A stretch of 64,000 nucleotides of DNA from Hasllibacter sp. MH4015 (GCF_020177575.1 NZ_JAHTBK010000001.1:248001-312000); one strand, 5' to 3'. Counted from the first letter of the stretch, positions 26,718-35,560 are shown. A program made the numbers and translations. Notes: generated by a model from the letters alone, not told the origin.

Positions 26718-28273
26718 GCCACCACCCCTCGAGGTCTCACCTTTTCGTTGGTCTCGTTCACGCCGGCCATCAACAGGCCGAGGTCGCCCTCGTTCGTTTC
26801 AGACGGCAGGCGTTCACCAGAAATGACGCCATCGAACATCACGGCGATACGGTCGGACAGGCCCATGATCTCGTCGAGTTCGACCGAGACCAGAAGCACG
26901 GCCTTGCCCGCATCCCGCAGCGCGATGATCTGCTTGTGGATGAATTCGATGGCGCCGATGTCGACGCCCCGCGTCGGCTGGCCGATCAGCAGAAGCTCGG
27001 GCTGGCGGTCCATCTCCCGTGCGACGACGATCTTTTGCTGGTTGCCGCCCGAGAAGTTGCGGGCGGGCAGGCGCGGATTGGGGGGGCGGACGTCGTAACG
27101 TTCCATCTTCTCGGCGCAATCGGCCTTGATCGCGGCGTTGTTCATCAGCGGGCCGGATTGGTATTTCGGGTCGTGGTGATAGCCGAAGGCCACGTTTTCC
27201 CAAGCCTCGTAGGGCATGATGAGGCCCTCCACCTGCCGATCCTCGGGCACATGGCCGATGCCGCGCATCCGGCGGGACTGACCATCGCTTTCGCGGCCCG
27301 TGAGGTCGATCTCTTGCCCGTGCAGTTTCACGGTTCCGCCCTGGGCCGGGATCATGCCGCCAAGCACTTCTAGCAGCTCGGTCTGGCCATTGCCCGCCAC
27401 TCCCGCGATGCCCAGGATTTCGCCCGCGCGGATCTGGAAGGAAATGCTTTTCACCCGCTCCACCCCGGTCGGATCGACGACGCGGAGGTTCCGGACGTCA
27501 AGCACCACTTCGCCGGGTGTGGCCGGCGTTTTGTCGACTTGCAGCAGGACCTTGCGGCCCACCATCAACTCCGCGATCTGCGCGGGCGAGGTCTCGGCCG
27601 TCTTTACCGTCGCCGTCATCTCACCGCGGCGCATGACCGAGACGGTATCGGTGATATCCATGATCTCGCGCAGCTTGTGGGTGATGAGTATGATCGTCTT
27701 CCCTTCCTCCTTCAGCCGGCCGAGGATTCGGAAAAGCTGGTCAGCCTCGGACGGCGTCAGAACGCCCGTGGGTTCATCGAGGATCAGGATGTCGGCTTCA
27801 CGGTAGAGCTGCTTGAGGATTTCGACCCGCTGCTGATGCCCGACGGAGAGGTCTTCGACGATGGCATCGGGGTTCACCTCCAGCCCGTATTCCTTCTCCA
27901 GATCAATCAGCACCTTGCGCGCCTTGGAGATGGAGGGGCGCAGCATCGCGCCGTCTTCTGCCCCGAGGATGACGTTTTCCACAACGGTGAAATTCTCGAC
28001 CAGCTTGAAGTGCTGGTGGACCATACCGATGCCCGCGCGGATCGCGGCCTGGCTGTCGGGGATTTGGGTCTGCTTGCCGTTGATCCAGATCTCGCCCTTA
28101 TCGGCCTTGTAGAAGCCGTAGAGGATCGACATCAGCGTGGACTTGCCCGCGCCATTTTCACCCACGATCCCGTGGATCGCCCCCTTGGCGACGGAAAGTG
28201 AGATGTCCTTGTTGGCCTGCACGGGGCCGAAGGCCTTGGAGATGCCTTTGAGTTCGATGGCAGGGGCTGTCAT
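26714..28273 (-). CDS. Nucleoside-type ABC transporter ATP-binding protein (two NBDs)
   Basis: 519 aa with two fused ABC domains like RbsA/NupO. N-terminal domain: Walker A GENGAGKST, signature LSVGHQQRVEIL, Walker B ILILDEPT. C-terminal domain: degenerate Walker A GVAGNGQTELLE, signature FSGGNQQKIVVARE, and LLIGQPTRGVD in place of a normal Walker B, as is usual for this class. Powers import with the BMP-type binding protein and the two permeases. Confidence 0.93.
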   Translation of the reverse strand: MTAPAIELKGISKAFGPVQANKDISLSVAKGAIHGIVGENGAGKSTLMSILYGFYKADKGEIWINGKQTQIPDSQAAIRAGIGMVHQHFKLVENFTVVENVILGAEDGAMLRPSISKARKVLIDLEKEYGLEVNPDAIVEDLSVGHQQRVEILKQLYREADILILDEPTGVLTPSEADQLFRILGRLKEEGKTIILITHKLREIMDITDTVSVMRRGEMTATVKTAETSPAQIAELMVGRKVLLQVDKTPATPGEVVLDVRNLRVVDPTGVERVKSISFQIRAGEILGIAGVAGNGQTELLEVLGGMIPAQGGTVKLHGQEIDLTGRESDGQSRRMRGIGHVPEDRQVEGLIMPYEAWENVAFGYHHDPKYQSGPLMNNAAIKADCAEKMERYDVRPPNPRLPARNFSGGNQQKIVVAREMDRQPELLLIGQPTRGVDIGAIEFIHKQIIALRDAGKAVLLVSVELDEIMGLSDRIAVMFDGVISGERLPSETNEGDLGLLMAGVNETNEKVRPRGVVA

Positions 28274-28313
28274 GGGCGCGGTCTCTGCTTGGGTCTCGGG
28301 CCGGATATGGAGC

Positions 28314-28341
28314 GGGCCGCACCTTGAGGAAGGCGCGGCCC
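28314..28341. repeat. Inverted repeat between binding-protein and ATPase genes
   Basis: GGGCCGC (28314-28320) and GCGGCCC (28335-28341), extended inward by a CCTT/AAGG pair. It lies 30 bases after the binding-protein stop with no T-run. A hairpin here commonly lowers downstream expression so that the binding protein is made in excess; this is inference. Confidence 0.55.
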
Positions 28342-28370
28342 GTCTGTTTCGTTACAGTCTGGCCAAGACC

Positions 28371-29366
28371 TTACTGCATTTCCACCGGGCAAGAGCCATC
28401 GTCGGTGAAGTTGTGCACCGACAGGTCGCCAGCGATGATCTGCTCGCGTGCCGCGTCGACGGCCGCAATCATCTCTTCGGTCACAAGCTCGGCGTTGAAC
28501 TCGTCCATCGCGTAGCCGACGCCGTCTTCGGCAAGGCCGTAGACAAAAATGCCGGGTTCGATCGTGTCGGCGGAGAAGCTGTCATAAACCGCCACGTCCA
28601 CGCGCTTGACCATGGAGGTCAGGACCATGCCGGGATGCAGGTAGTTCTGGTTGGCGTCCACGCCGATCGACAGGATGCCTTCATCGGCTGCGGTTTGCAG
28701 CACGCCAAGGCCGGTGCCGCCCGCGGCTGCGAAGACGACGTCAGAGCCTTGGCCGATCTGGCCGCGCGTCAGTTCACCACCACGCACCGGGTCGTTCCAG
28801 GCGGCAGGGGTCGTGCCGGTCATATTGGCGATGACGGTGACATCGGGGTTGGCCGCCGCCGCGCCCTGGGCGTACCCGCAGGCAAAGCGAGAGATCAGCG
28901 GAATGTCCATGCCGCCCACGAAGGACACGGTGCCCGTCTCGGACGCCATCGCGGCCATCATGCCGACGAGGTAGGAACCTTCATGCTCGGAAAAGATGAT
29001 CGACTGCACGTTGGGGGCATCCACGACACCGTCGATGATGACGAAGGTGGTGTCGGGGTAGTCGGGCGCAACCACTTCCAGGGCGGAGGCCTGGCTGAAG
29101 CCCGCCATCACGATGGGGTTGGAGCCTGCCTCGGCCAGACGGCGCATCGCCTGTTCGCGCTGCGCGTCGTTCTGAAGCTCGATTTCGCGATAGGTGCCGC
29201 CGGTTTCCTCGGCCCAACGCTCAGCACCATTGAAGGCGGATTCGTTGAAGGAACGGTCGAACTTGCCGCCCAGATCGAAGATGATGGCGGGGCCGTCGGC
29301 CAGCGCGCCCGCGGCGGACATGGCGAGTACGGCGGCAGCGCCAAGAAGCGATTTCATTGTGGTCAT
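28371..29366 (-). CDS. BMP family ABC transporter substrate-binding protein
   Basis: 331 aa from ATG 29366 behind GGGAGA. Signal peptide ends near GALA-DGP. The mature start IIFDLGGKFDRSFNESAFNG is the PnrA/BMP (TmpC-like) signature, and GSYLVGMMAAMASETGTVSF the hinge segment. BMP proteins bind purine nucleosides in the periplasm. No Cys lipobox is seen, so it is probably soluble. First gene of the seven-gene minus-strand operon. Confidence 0.92.
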   Translation of the reverse strand: MTTMKSLLGAAAVLAMSAAGALADGPAIIFDLGGKFDRSFNESAFNGAERWAEETGGTYREIELQNDAQREQAMRRLAEAGSNPIVMAGFSQASALEVVAPDYPDTTFVIIDGVVDAPNVQSIIFSEHEGSYLVGMMAAMASETGTVSFVGGMDIPLISRFACGYAQGAAAANPDVTVIANMTGTTPAAWNDPVRGGELTRGQIGQGSDVVFAAAGGTGLGVLQTAADEGILSIGVDANQNYLHPGMVLTSMVKRVDVAVYDSFSADTIEPGIFVYGLAEDGVGYAMDEFNAELVTEEMIAAVDAAREQIIAGDLSVHNFTDDGSCPVEMQ

Positions 29367-29536
29367 GGGTAGTCTCCCGGTTGGTGGCGGGGCGCTTGGC
29401 CTTATGCCGGCCTGCGTCCCCAAACGCAGAAACTCCGCACGGGGTGCGGAATCCTCATGGGGAATAAGGGCAAAGGGTGCGCGGGGGGTCAAGCCGATTC
29501 CCCTGTGTTTCGCCTTAGGAGGGCGGCAAGGTGACG

Positions 29537-29953
29537 CTACGTGCCCTGATTCAAGGCGCGCGACATGACGATCGCGTCGCTGCGGCGGCCATCTGCGTGG
29601 CGGTAATAGTCCTGCCGCACGGCGATGCGCTGGAACCCCTCACTGTCATAGAGGGTGAGGGCAGGGGCGTTTCCGGCGTCGACTTCCAACACGATCGTGT
29701 CCGCGCCGCTTCGGGCCGCGTCCTGCATGGCTTGTTGGAGCAGGGCTCGGCCCAACCCGTGTCGACGTTGGTCGGGCTCCACGGCGAGCGTCAGAAGCTC
29801 CGCCTCCGGCACGATGATCTGCAGCAGAGCGAACCCCGTCTCGCCGACAACCGCGCGCGTTGTCGGTTGATCAAGAAGCGCGCGCATTTCGTCCACGCTC
29901 CAGCCTCGGCCGAAACAACGCCCGTGTAACTGCGCCATCTGCTCCGGTGTCAC
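29537..29953 (-). CDS. rimI: Ribosomal-protein-alanine N-acetyltransferase
   Basis: About 138 aa from GTG 29953, which overlaps the tsaB stop as GTGA. GNAT fold with LLTLAVEPDQRRHGLGRAL (acetyl-CoA loop Q/RxxGxG/A) and EVDAGNAPALTLYDSEGF, the classic RimI-type end. Acetylates the N-terminal alanine of S18 in the best-known case. The tsaB-rimI pairing is common. Confidence 0.88.
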   Translation of the reverse strand: MTPEQMAQLHGRCFGRGWSVDEMRALLDQPTTRAVVGETGFALLQIIVPEAELLTLAVEPDQRRHGLGRALLQQAMQDAARSGADTIVLEVDAGNAPALTLYDSEGFQRIAVRQDYYRHADGRRSDAIVMSRALNQGT

Positions 29954-30585
29954 AGCAATCTCGGCCCGGTTTCGCGCGACGGGGCCGCGTCGGCGGGCTT
30001 GAGATATAAGGGGGTCGGGCGTGGCTGCTCGGTGCCGATCCGCGTCGCCGCGATCCGCGCGATGGCAGCCGCCGGGGCATAGGCCGCCGGGGCGTGAGGG
30101 ATGCCGAATTCTTCCTCCAACACGGGCGAATCCTGCCCGATCAGGGTGATCCCTGGCACTGTCCATAATGGAAGGTCGTCCCGTGCGATCAGGGCAGGCC
30201 CCTTTGCCACCCCGTCCCCATGGCGTTGCACGTAAAGCTGGTCGCGGGGGGCGGCTAGCACCGTCAATGTCGGCTGCGGCGCATCGAAGGCCAAGGCCTC
30301 CAACCCCGAAACGCCGATGGCCGGCACACCAAGCGCCAGCGAAAGGCCCCGCGCGGCGGAGACGGAGATGCGGATGCCGGTGAAATTGCCCGGCCCGATG
30401 CCGACCCCGATCGCGGTGAGATCTGCGAGGCTTGCATCGGCATCCGCAAGTGTCCGTTCGATCAACGGCATGAGATGTTCGGCCTGACCTTTCGCCATAT
30501 TGACGTAGTGGGACGCGCGGATATCGCCGTCGCTGTAAAGCGCCGTGCCAAGCCAAGGGCCGGATGTGTCGAAGCCGAGGATCAT
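29950..30585 (-). CDS. tsaB: tRNA t6A synthesis protein TsaB (YeaZ)
   Basis: 211 aa, ASKHA-fold protein starting MILGFDTSGPWLGTALYSDG, with GIGPGNFTGIRISVSAARGL as the conserved loop. Works with TsaD, TsaE and TsaC to put threonylcarbamoyl on A37 of ANN-decoding tRNAs; TsaB itself is a non-catalytic scaffold. First gene of a two-gene unit with rimI. Confidence 0.92.
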   Translation of the reverse strand: MILGFDTSGPWLGTALYSDGDIRASHYVNMAKGQAEHLMPLIERTLADADASLADLTAIGVGIGPGNFTGIRISVSAARGLSLALGVPAIGVSGLEALAFDAPQPTLTVLAAPRDQLYVQRHGDGVAKGPALIARDDLPLWTVPGITLIGQDSPVLEEEFGIPHAPAAYAPAAAIARIAATRIGTEQPRPTPLYLKPADAAPSRETGPRLL

Positions 30586-30684
30586 GGGGAGGGGTTAGAG
30601 CCAGTCCTTTGGCGGTGCAAGGGGAGCGGACGCGGGGGCGCCTTCGCCCACCGCCGCGGACTTCGGGGCGACCTATTGCCAGGA

Positions 30685-31089
30685 TCAGCGTTTCAGGCGG
30701 TCGCGTCCCGATGCGGAATCCCGCGGCAGGTCGTCGGCGATATGAAGCCACGGCAGCGCGCTGTCGGCGTGGCTATGGCTGGCGGGGGCAAGCTCGGCGG
30801 CCTGGTCCAGAAGCCCGATCGGAACATAGAGCTGATCCGGCAGGTAATCGTACGTGGCGCAAAGCGCGGTGCCGCAATCGGGGCAAAACCAGCGGCTCAC
30901 CCCCTTGGCGAAGCTCTTGCGGGGGCCGCGGGAGGGGGTGAACGTCACTTGGTGAGGGGCGAACGAGGCAAAGGCCGCAACCGGCGCGCCGGACAGGCGG
31001 CGGCAATCGGTGCAGTGGCAATAGGTAACGGTCCTCGGGCGGGCGGTGGCGCTTACCTGCGTCCGCCCGCAATAGCACCGGCCCGTGAT
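30685..31089 (-). CDS. GFA (Mss4-like, DUF636) family protein with no normal start codon
   Basis: The frame encodes a full-length GFA protein: ITGRCYCGRTQVSATARPRT, TVTYCHCTDCRRLSGAP and RWFCPDCGTALCATYDY give the expected zinc-binding cysteine sets. No in-frame ATG, GTG or TTG lies before the first CxC pair. The nearest GTG (30948) would remove half the zinc site. Candidates are ATC at 31089 (10 bases after the NFU gene stop) or CTG at 31113. Family members were named for glutathione-dependent formaldehyde activation, but most have unproven roles. Confidence 0.7.
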   Translation of the reverse strand: MTGRCYCGRTQVSATARPRTVTYCHCTDCRRLSGAPVAAFASFAPHQVTFTPSRGPRKSFAKGVSRWFCPDCGTALCATYDYLPDQLYVPIGLLDQAAELAPASHSHADSALPWLHIADDLPRDSASGRDRLKR

Positions 31090-31099
31090 CGGGGGCGTA

Positions 31100-31663
31100 T
31101 CAGACCGCGACAGGGCGCACCTCGACCACTTCGGGGATGTAATGGCGTAGCAGATTCTCGATGCCCATCTTGAGCGTCAGCGTGGATGACGGGCATCCCG
31201 CGCACGCGCCCTGCATATGCAGGTAGACAACGCCGCGGTCGAACCCGTGGAACGTGATGTCGCCGCCATCCTGGGCCACGGCAGGGCGCACGCGGGTATC
31301 GAGCAGCGTCTTGATCTGGCCTACGATCTCTCCGTCCTCGCCGCTATGTTCCGCATGGCCACCGTTGGCGTCGGCTTCGCCTTCCATCACCGGGGCGCCG
31401 GATTGGAAATGCTCCATGATCGCGCCAAGGATGGCGGGTTTCACGTGATCCCATTCCACCGCGTCAGCCTTGGTCACGGTCACGAAATCGGTGCCGAAAA
31501 AGACGCCGGTGACGCCGTCGACCGCGAAGATGCGCGTGGCGAGGGGGGATTTATCCGCCGTCTCCGCCGAGGGAAAATCGGCTGTGCCCGCCTCCAACAC
31601 CGTCTGGCCGGGCAGGAATTTCAGCGTTGCGGGGTTGGGTGTGGATTCGGTCTGGATGAACAT
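31100..31663 (-). CDS. NFU-type iron-sulfur cluster carrier (NifU family)
   Basis: 187 aa: N-terminal Nfu_N domain (MFIQTESTPNPATLKFLPGQ) and C-terminal NifU-like domain with the cluster-binding CAGCPSS motif. This is the mitochondrial/alphaproteobacterial NFU1 layout; it passes Fe-S clusters to targets such as lipoyl synthase, which fits a genome with a lipoyl-dependent glycine cleavage system. Followed closely by the GFA-family gene. Confidence 0.93.
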   Translation of the reverse strand: MFIQTESTPNPATLKFLPGQTVLEAGTADFPSAETADKSPLATRIFAVDGVTGVFFGTDFVTVTKADAVEWDHVKPAILGAIMEHFQSGAPVMEGEADANGGHAEHSGEDGEIVGQIKTLLDTRVRPAVAQDGGDITFHGFDRGVVYLHMQGACAGCPSSTLTLKMGIENLLRHYIPEVVEVRPVAV

Positions 31664-31820
31664 GGGCGCATATCCTTACTGGTTCCCTCAGATATGCGGT
31701 CGCGGCGGGGCGGAGTCAAGCCAACTGGAATCATTCTAAAGAGCGGAGACGCCATCCCACGGAACGATTGGCCCGCCACCGGGTTGATCCGTCTTGGGAA
31801 CCTGAAGGACGGAATTCGAG

Positions 31821-33164
31821 ATGAGCGATCGCCAGCAACTTGTGGACACAATCATGGAAGAGGTGACGGCGGGGGCCGCGGGACAGGAGGAATTCCTGCA
31901 AGCGGTCCGCGACGTGGCCGAGGATGTGCTGACCGTGGAGAAGGCGGATGCGGGATACGCCGCGGCGCGCGTGCTGGCACAAGTGACGGTGCCCGACCGG
32001 ATCATCGAATTCCGGGTGCCCTGGATGGACGATAGCGGTGCCGTTCGGATCAATCGCGGTTGGCGCGTGCAAACCTCCAACGCGATCGGCCCCTACAAGG
32101 GGGGCATCCGGTTTCACCCGTCGGTCACGCCATCGGTCCTGAAATTCCTCGGGTTCGAGCAGGTGTTCAAGAACGCGCTGACGGGCCTGCCGCTGGGGGG
32201 TGGCAAGGGCGGATCGGATTTCGACCCCAAGGGATGCAGCGATACGGAGATCATGCGCTTCTGCCATGCCTTCATGGCCGAATTGGTGAAATATATCGGC
32301 CCGGATCACGATATCCCGGCCGGTGACATCGGCGTCGGAACGCGCGAGATCGGTTACCTTTTCGGGGCCTACAAGCGCCATCGCGGCCAGTTTCACGGCG
32401 CGCTGACCGGCAAGGGGGAAGCCTTCGGCGGCTCCGCCATGCGGGTGGAGGCCACGGGATACGGGCTCATCTACTTCGTGTCGTGCATGTTGGGGCAAAA
32501 GGGCCGCGCGTTGGAGGATCAGCGGATCGCCATCTCTGGCATGGGCAACGTCGCCGTCCACGCGGCGGAGAAGGCGATTTGCGAAGGCGCTACGGTTGTC
32601 ACCTTGTCTGACACGTCCGGAACGGTGGTGGCGGAAGACGGCTTGGACCTGGAAATGCTGGAGCGGCTGCGCACTCAAAAGGATGCCGAGGGCGACTTGG
32701 CCTCCGTCTCCCTGCCCAAGGGCGTGACGTTTCGCGAGGGCGCGGTGCCGTGGGGCGTCGAGGCGGATATTGCGCTGCCCTGCGCCACACAGAACGAGAT
32801 GTCCGGCGACCACGTGGACGCGGCAATCGACGCGGGCGTGGGTTTGATCGCCGAGGGCGCCAACATGCCGTTGACGAAGGAGGCCGCCGAGAAGGTCGGG
32901 GCCTCGGACGTGCTCTATGCGCCGGGCAAGGCAAGCAATGCAGGCGGCGTCGCGATTTCGGGTCTTGAGATGTCCCAGAATGCCCACGGGCGGTCCATGA
33001 CGTCGGACAATGTCGACGAGGCGCTGAAGGAGATCATGCAGTCGATCCACCGCACGATCATCGACGAGGTTGGCGGCGGCGATCGCCCCGATTACAAACG
33101 TGGGGCCAACGTGGCGGGCTATCGGAAAGTGGCCAAGGCGGTTGCTGCCTTCGGGCCGATCTGA
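31821..33164 (+). CDS. gdhA: NADP-type glutamate dehydrogenase
   Basis: 447 aa hexameric-type enzyme. Substrate-binding PYKGGIRFHPSV, the LPLGGGKGGSDF segment with catalytic Lys (about 129), and the nucleotide-binding ISGMGNVAVHAAEKA are visible. Aminates 2-oxoglutarate to glutamate. Coenzyme choice (NADP) is inferred from overall similarity to the assimilatory class. Convergent with a UspA gene. Confidence 0.94.
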   Translation: MSDRQQLVDTIMEEVTAGAAGQEEFLQAVRDVAEDVLTVEKADAGYAAARVLAQVTVPDRIIEFRVPWMDDSGAVRINRGWRVQTSNAIGPYKGGIRFHPSVTPSVLKFLGFEQVFKNALTGLPLGGGKGGSDFDPKGCSDTEIMRFCHAFMAELVKYIGPDHDIPAGDIGVGTREIGYLFGAYKRHRGQFHGALTGKGEAFGGSAMRVEATGYGLIYFVSCMLGQKGRALEDQRIAISGMGNVAVHAAEKAICEGATVVTLSDTSGTVVAEDGLDLEMLERLRTQKDAEGDLASVSLPKGVTFREGAVPWGVEADIALPCATQNEMSGDHVDAAIDAGVGLIAEGANMPLTKEAAEKVGASDVLYAPGKASNAGGVAISGLEMSQNAHGRSMTSDNVDEALKEIMQSIHRTIIDEVGGGDRPDYKRGANVAGYRKVAKAVAAFGPI

Positions 33165-33180
33165 GGACGCCGGTGCGACT

Positions 33181-33636
33181 TTAGGTGATGGCCTCAAGCT
33201 GTTCCTTGCTCAACTCCACCGGCACGATGGTCAGGGGCACCGGCAGGTTGCCCGCCTGTTTCGTGAGGGCCGTGACCAACGGTCCCGGTCCGCCCTTGCC
33301 GGTATTGGCGCCGAGCACCAGGACCCCGATCTCCTCTGATTCCGCGATATGGGCGAGGATCTGTTCCTCCGGCACGCCTTCGCGGATCACGAGGGTCGGC
33401 TCGATGTCCTGTTTGTCCTGCATCCACTTGGCGAACACGTTGAAATGCGCCTCGATCCGTTCGCGCGCCTCGGCGCGCATCACTTCGCCCACGCCGATCC
33501 AGTGATTGAATTCATCGGGCGGGATGACCGAAAGGATTTCGACCCCGCCACCGGTGTTGTGAGCGCGCATAGCGGCGAAGCGCATGGCGTTCAGGCATTC
33601 GCGGGTGTCGTCGAGAATGACGAGAAACTTGCGCAT
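33181..33636 (-). CDS. Universal stress protein (UspA family)
   Basis: 151 aa single Usp domain: KFLVILDDTRECLNAMRFAA at the start and VLVLGANTGKGGPGPLVTAL carrying the GxxxxGxGxxxxGS-like ATP-binding loop (G-T-G-K-G-G-P-G-P form). Likely a nucleotide-binding cytosolic stress protein. A perfect 18-bp palindrome lies about 80 bases upstream. Confidence 0.9.
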   Translation of the reverse strand: MRKFLVILDDTRECLNAMRFAAMRAHNTGGGVEILSVIPPDEFNHWIGVGEVMRAEARERIEAHFNVFAKWMQDKQDIEPTLVIREGVPEEQILAHIAESEEIGVLVLGANTGKGGPGPLVTALTKQAGNLPVPLTIVPVELSKEQLEAIT

Positions 33637-33714
33637 CGGATTGGTCCCTTTCCCGATGGGGGAGGATGACGGAGGGGGGCGAGGCTGTCCAGCGGAAGAT
33701 GGCGTAGGTGCGCT

Positions 33715-33732
33715 GGTTGCACGCGTGCAACC
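33715..33732. promoter_or_regulatory. 18-bp perfect palindrome GGTTGCACGCGTGCAACC upstream of uspA
   Basis: Perfect inverted repeat in the gap between the aminotransferase stop and the uspA start, followed by an AT-rich stretch (33733-33800) likely to hold the uspA promoter. Shares the core CACGCGTG with the palindrome upstream of cspA at 11048-11063. The regulator is unknown. Confidence 0.55.
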
Positions 33733-33804
33733 ATGGGTTAAGTCTTTGATTTAAATGATAACCAAAGAATTTCTTTACCAAATTTTAACGCATCCAGAAT
33801 TGAC

Positions 33805-34668
33805 TCAAGCCGCTGATGCCGCCCAATCCCAATAGAGCGTGCGGGCGCGTTTGGTCACCGGGCCATGCTGGTAATGGGTGCCGTCAAACTCCAACACCGG
33901 CGTGACCTTGTTGAGGTTGCCGGACATGAACACCTCGTCCGCCGCGCGGAAATCGTCGAAGGACAGAACGGCCTCCGTCACGGTGTAGCCGTCGGCGCGC
34001 AGGTTCTTGATGTGCCGCTGGCGGGTGATCCCGTTGAGGAACGTGCCGTTGGGCATGGGCGTGAAGACCTCTCCATCGCGGACCATGAAGATGTTGGCGG
34101 TTGCCGTTTCGGCCACGTTGCCGAGTGCGTCGGTCACAAGGGCGTTGTCGTAGCCCTTGGACCGCGCCTCCATCAGCATCCGTGCGTTGTTGGGGTAGAG
34201 GCACCCCGCCTTGGCATCGAGCACGGCAGTGTTCAGCACCGGGCGGTGAAAGCGGGTGGTGGCGAGGCGTGAGGCGGCCTCCGCCGGGGCGATCGGGACT
34301 TCTTCGAGGCAGACGAAAAATCCGGCCTCCACCTCCGCCGGGACGATGCCGTAATGGCCGCCGTCGATGCCGAAGAAATTCGGTCGGACATAGACCGGCG
34401 TGTCCTTGGGATAGCGTTTCAGCCCCTCCCACACGATGTCGAAAATCTCTTCCCCCGTCTTGCCGGGCGTGAGCGACAGGGCCTTCGCGGAGCGCACGAC
34501 ACGGTCGCAATGGGCGCGCAGATCGGGGGCGAGGCCGTTCACGTAGCGCGCGCCGTCGAAGACGGTTGTGGCCTGCCACGTGCCATGGTCGCCCGCACGC
34601 ATGACCGGGATATCCGCATCATGCCAGGCGCCGTCGAAATAGGTTTTGATATTGGTGCCGGTGGCCAT
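33805..34668 (-). CDS. Branched-chain amino acid aminotransferase-like, class IV
   Basis: 287 aa from ATG 34668 with GGAGG upstream. Fold-type IV PLP enzyme: PLP lysine in LDAKAGCLYPNNARMLMEA (about Lys153), and NVAETATANIFMVRDGEVFT, the ETxxxNIF motif. Closest in pattern to BCAT (ilvE), converting Leu/Ile/Val and 2-oxoacids; D-amino acid or ADC-lyase-type relatives cannot be fully excluded. Confidence 0.85.
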   Translation of the reverse strand: MATGTNIKTYFDGAWHDADIPVMRAGDHGTWQATTVFDGARYVNGLAPDLRAHCDRVVRSAKALSLTPGKTGEEIFDIVWEGLKRYPKDTPVYVRPNFFGIDGGHYGIVPAEVEAGFFVCLEEVPIAPAEAASRLATTRFHRPVLNTAVLDAKAGCLYPNNARMLMEARSKGYDNALVTDALGNVAETATANIFMVRDGEVFTPMPNGTFLNGITRQRHIKNLRADGYTVTEAVLSFDDFRAADEVFMSGNLNKVTPVLEFDGTHYQHGPVTKRARTLYWDWAASAA

Positions 34669-34709
34669 CGTGCCCTCCCCCGTTCGGATGGGGGGAGGGT
34701 AGTGCCTAT

Positions 34710-34928
34710 TCAGACACCGGGTCCAGAGGTGAACCCCTGCTGATAGGACATTGTGGCGCCGATGGCCTTTGCGGGCCGGGGCGCAATGCGGATCGGTTTG
34801 TGGTCCGAGCGCACGGATTTGGCCGCCTTGATGCGGCACGTGGTCTGGGTCGCCGCGACGCGATCACTGACGCGGTCGGTCGTGGAAACGGTCGGCGTAT
34901 CCGACCGAGAGGTGAGACGACTGGACAT
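34710..34928 (-). CDS. Small basic hypothetical protein (72 aa)
   Basis: ATG 34928 with GGGGGAAC about five bases upstream. The product is rich in Thr/Ser/Arg in its first half (SSRLTSRSDTPTVSTTDRVS) and basic in the middle (RIAPRPAKAIGATMSYQQG). No signal, helix or known domain. A promoter-like AT-rich stretch precedes it. Chosen over the opposite-strand 80-codon frame because it has a ribosome site. Confidence 0.5.
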   Translation of the reverse strand: MSSRLTSRSDTPTVSTTDRVSDRVAATQTTCRIKAAKSVRSDHKPIRIAPRPAKAIGATMSYQQGFTSGPGV

Positions 34929-35008
34929 GCAGTTCCCCCCATTTCTGGTGCTGTCGATTTCTGAAGTATCGAGGAAGATAGCGACAAAAATGTGAATGTA
35001 AAGTTAAT

Positions 35009-35033
35009 GCCCCGCAGCATTCTGTGCAGGGGC
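35009..35033 (-). terminator. Hairpin after the VOC gene
   Basis: GCCCCGCA (35009-35016) pairs with TGC-A-GGGGC (ending 35033), leaving one bulge, starting about 15 bases after the VOC gene stop. On the minus strand it is followed by ATTAACTTTACATT, a loose T-rich tract. Confidence 0.5.
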
Positions 35034-35047
35034 GCACAAACCCTGCG

Positions 35048-35560
35048 TCAACTCAGGGCACCGTTGGCCAAAAGTGCTTCGGTTTCAGCCACATAGTCCG
35101 GAATGGAAAAGCGGGTATTGACCATCGCAAGGTGACCATCAGCAGCGCGGGGCCATTCCGCGCGGGGCAGATCGACGTAAAGCTCGACCCCGTTCTGGTC
35201 CGGATCGCGCAGGTAGACGGCGGTGCTGACCCCGTGATGGGCGGCCCCGTCGAAGGGAATGCCCGCGTTCTGAACGCGCTTGATGACCTCCACCAGGGCC
35301 GCGCGGTCGGGGTAGAGGAAGGCGCTGTGATAGAGCCCGGTATGCCCCGGCGGCGGCGGGCTGGCGTTCTCGCTGTCCCACACATTCAGCCCGATGTGAT
35401 GATGATAGCCACCCGCGCCCAGAAACGCGGCGCTGTCGGCGTATTTCACGTTCAGCGTGAAGCCGAGAACACCTTCGTAGAACGCGATGGACCGGTCGAG
35501 GTCGGACACGCGTAGGTGAACGTGGCCGACATGGGTTCCGGCGGGGGCGGTATAGGGCAT
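35048..35560 (-). CDS. VOC family protein (catechol dioxygenase/CatE-like)
   Basis: 170 aa from ATG 35560 with GGAG upstream. VOC metal-site pattern: HVGHVHLRVSDLDRSIAFYE at the start, YHHHIGLNVW (His ligands) in the middle and DPDQNGVELYVDLP with the Glu ligand. Similar to extradiol-dioxygenase-like proteins; the substrate is unknown. Follows trpS on the same strand. Confidence 0.85.
   Translation of the reverse strand: MPYTAPAGTHVGHVHLRVSDLDRSIAFYEGVLGFTLNVKYADSAAFLGAGGYHHHIGLNVWDSENASPPPPGHTGLYHSAFLYPDRAALVEVIKRVQNAGIPFDGAAHHGVSTAVYLRDPDQNGVELYVDLPRAEWPRAADGHLAMVNTRFSIPDYVAETEALLANGALS

Noticed and set aside
33733-33800. Possible CtrA site TTAA-N9-TTAA upstream of uspA
   Set aside because: Spacing of nine does not fit the TTAA-N7-TTAA consensus.
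34753-34995. 80-codon plus-strand ORF opposite the 72-aa small gene
   Set aside because: No ribosome site; the minus-strand frame has one and a promoter-like upstream stretch.
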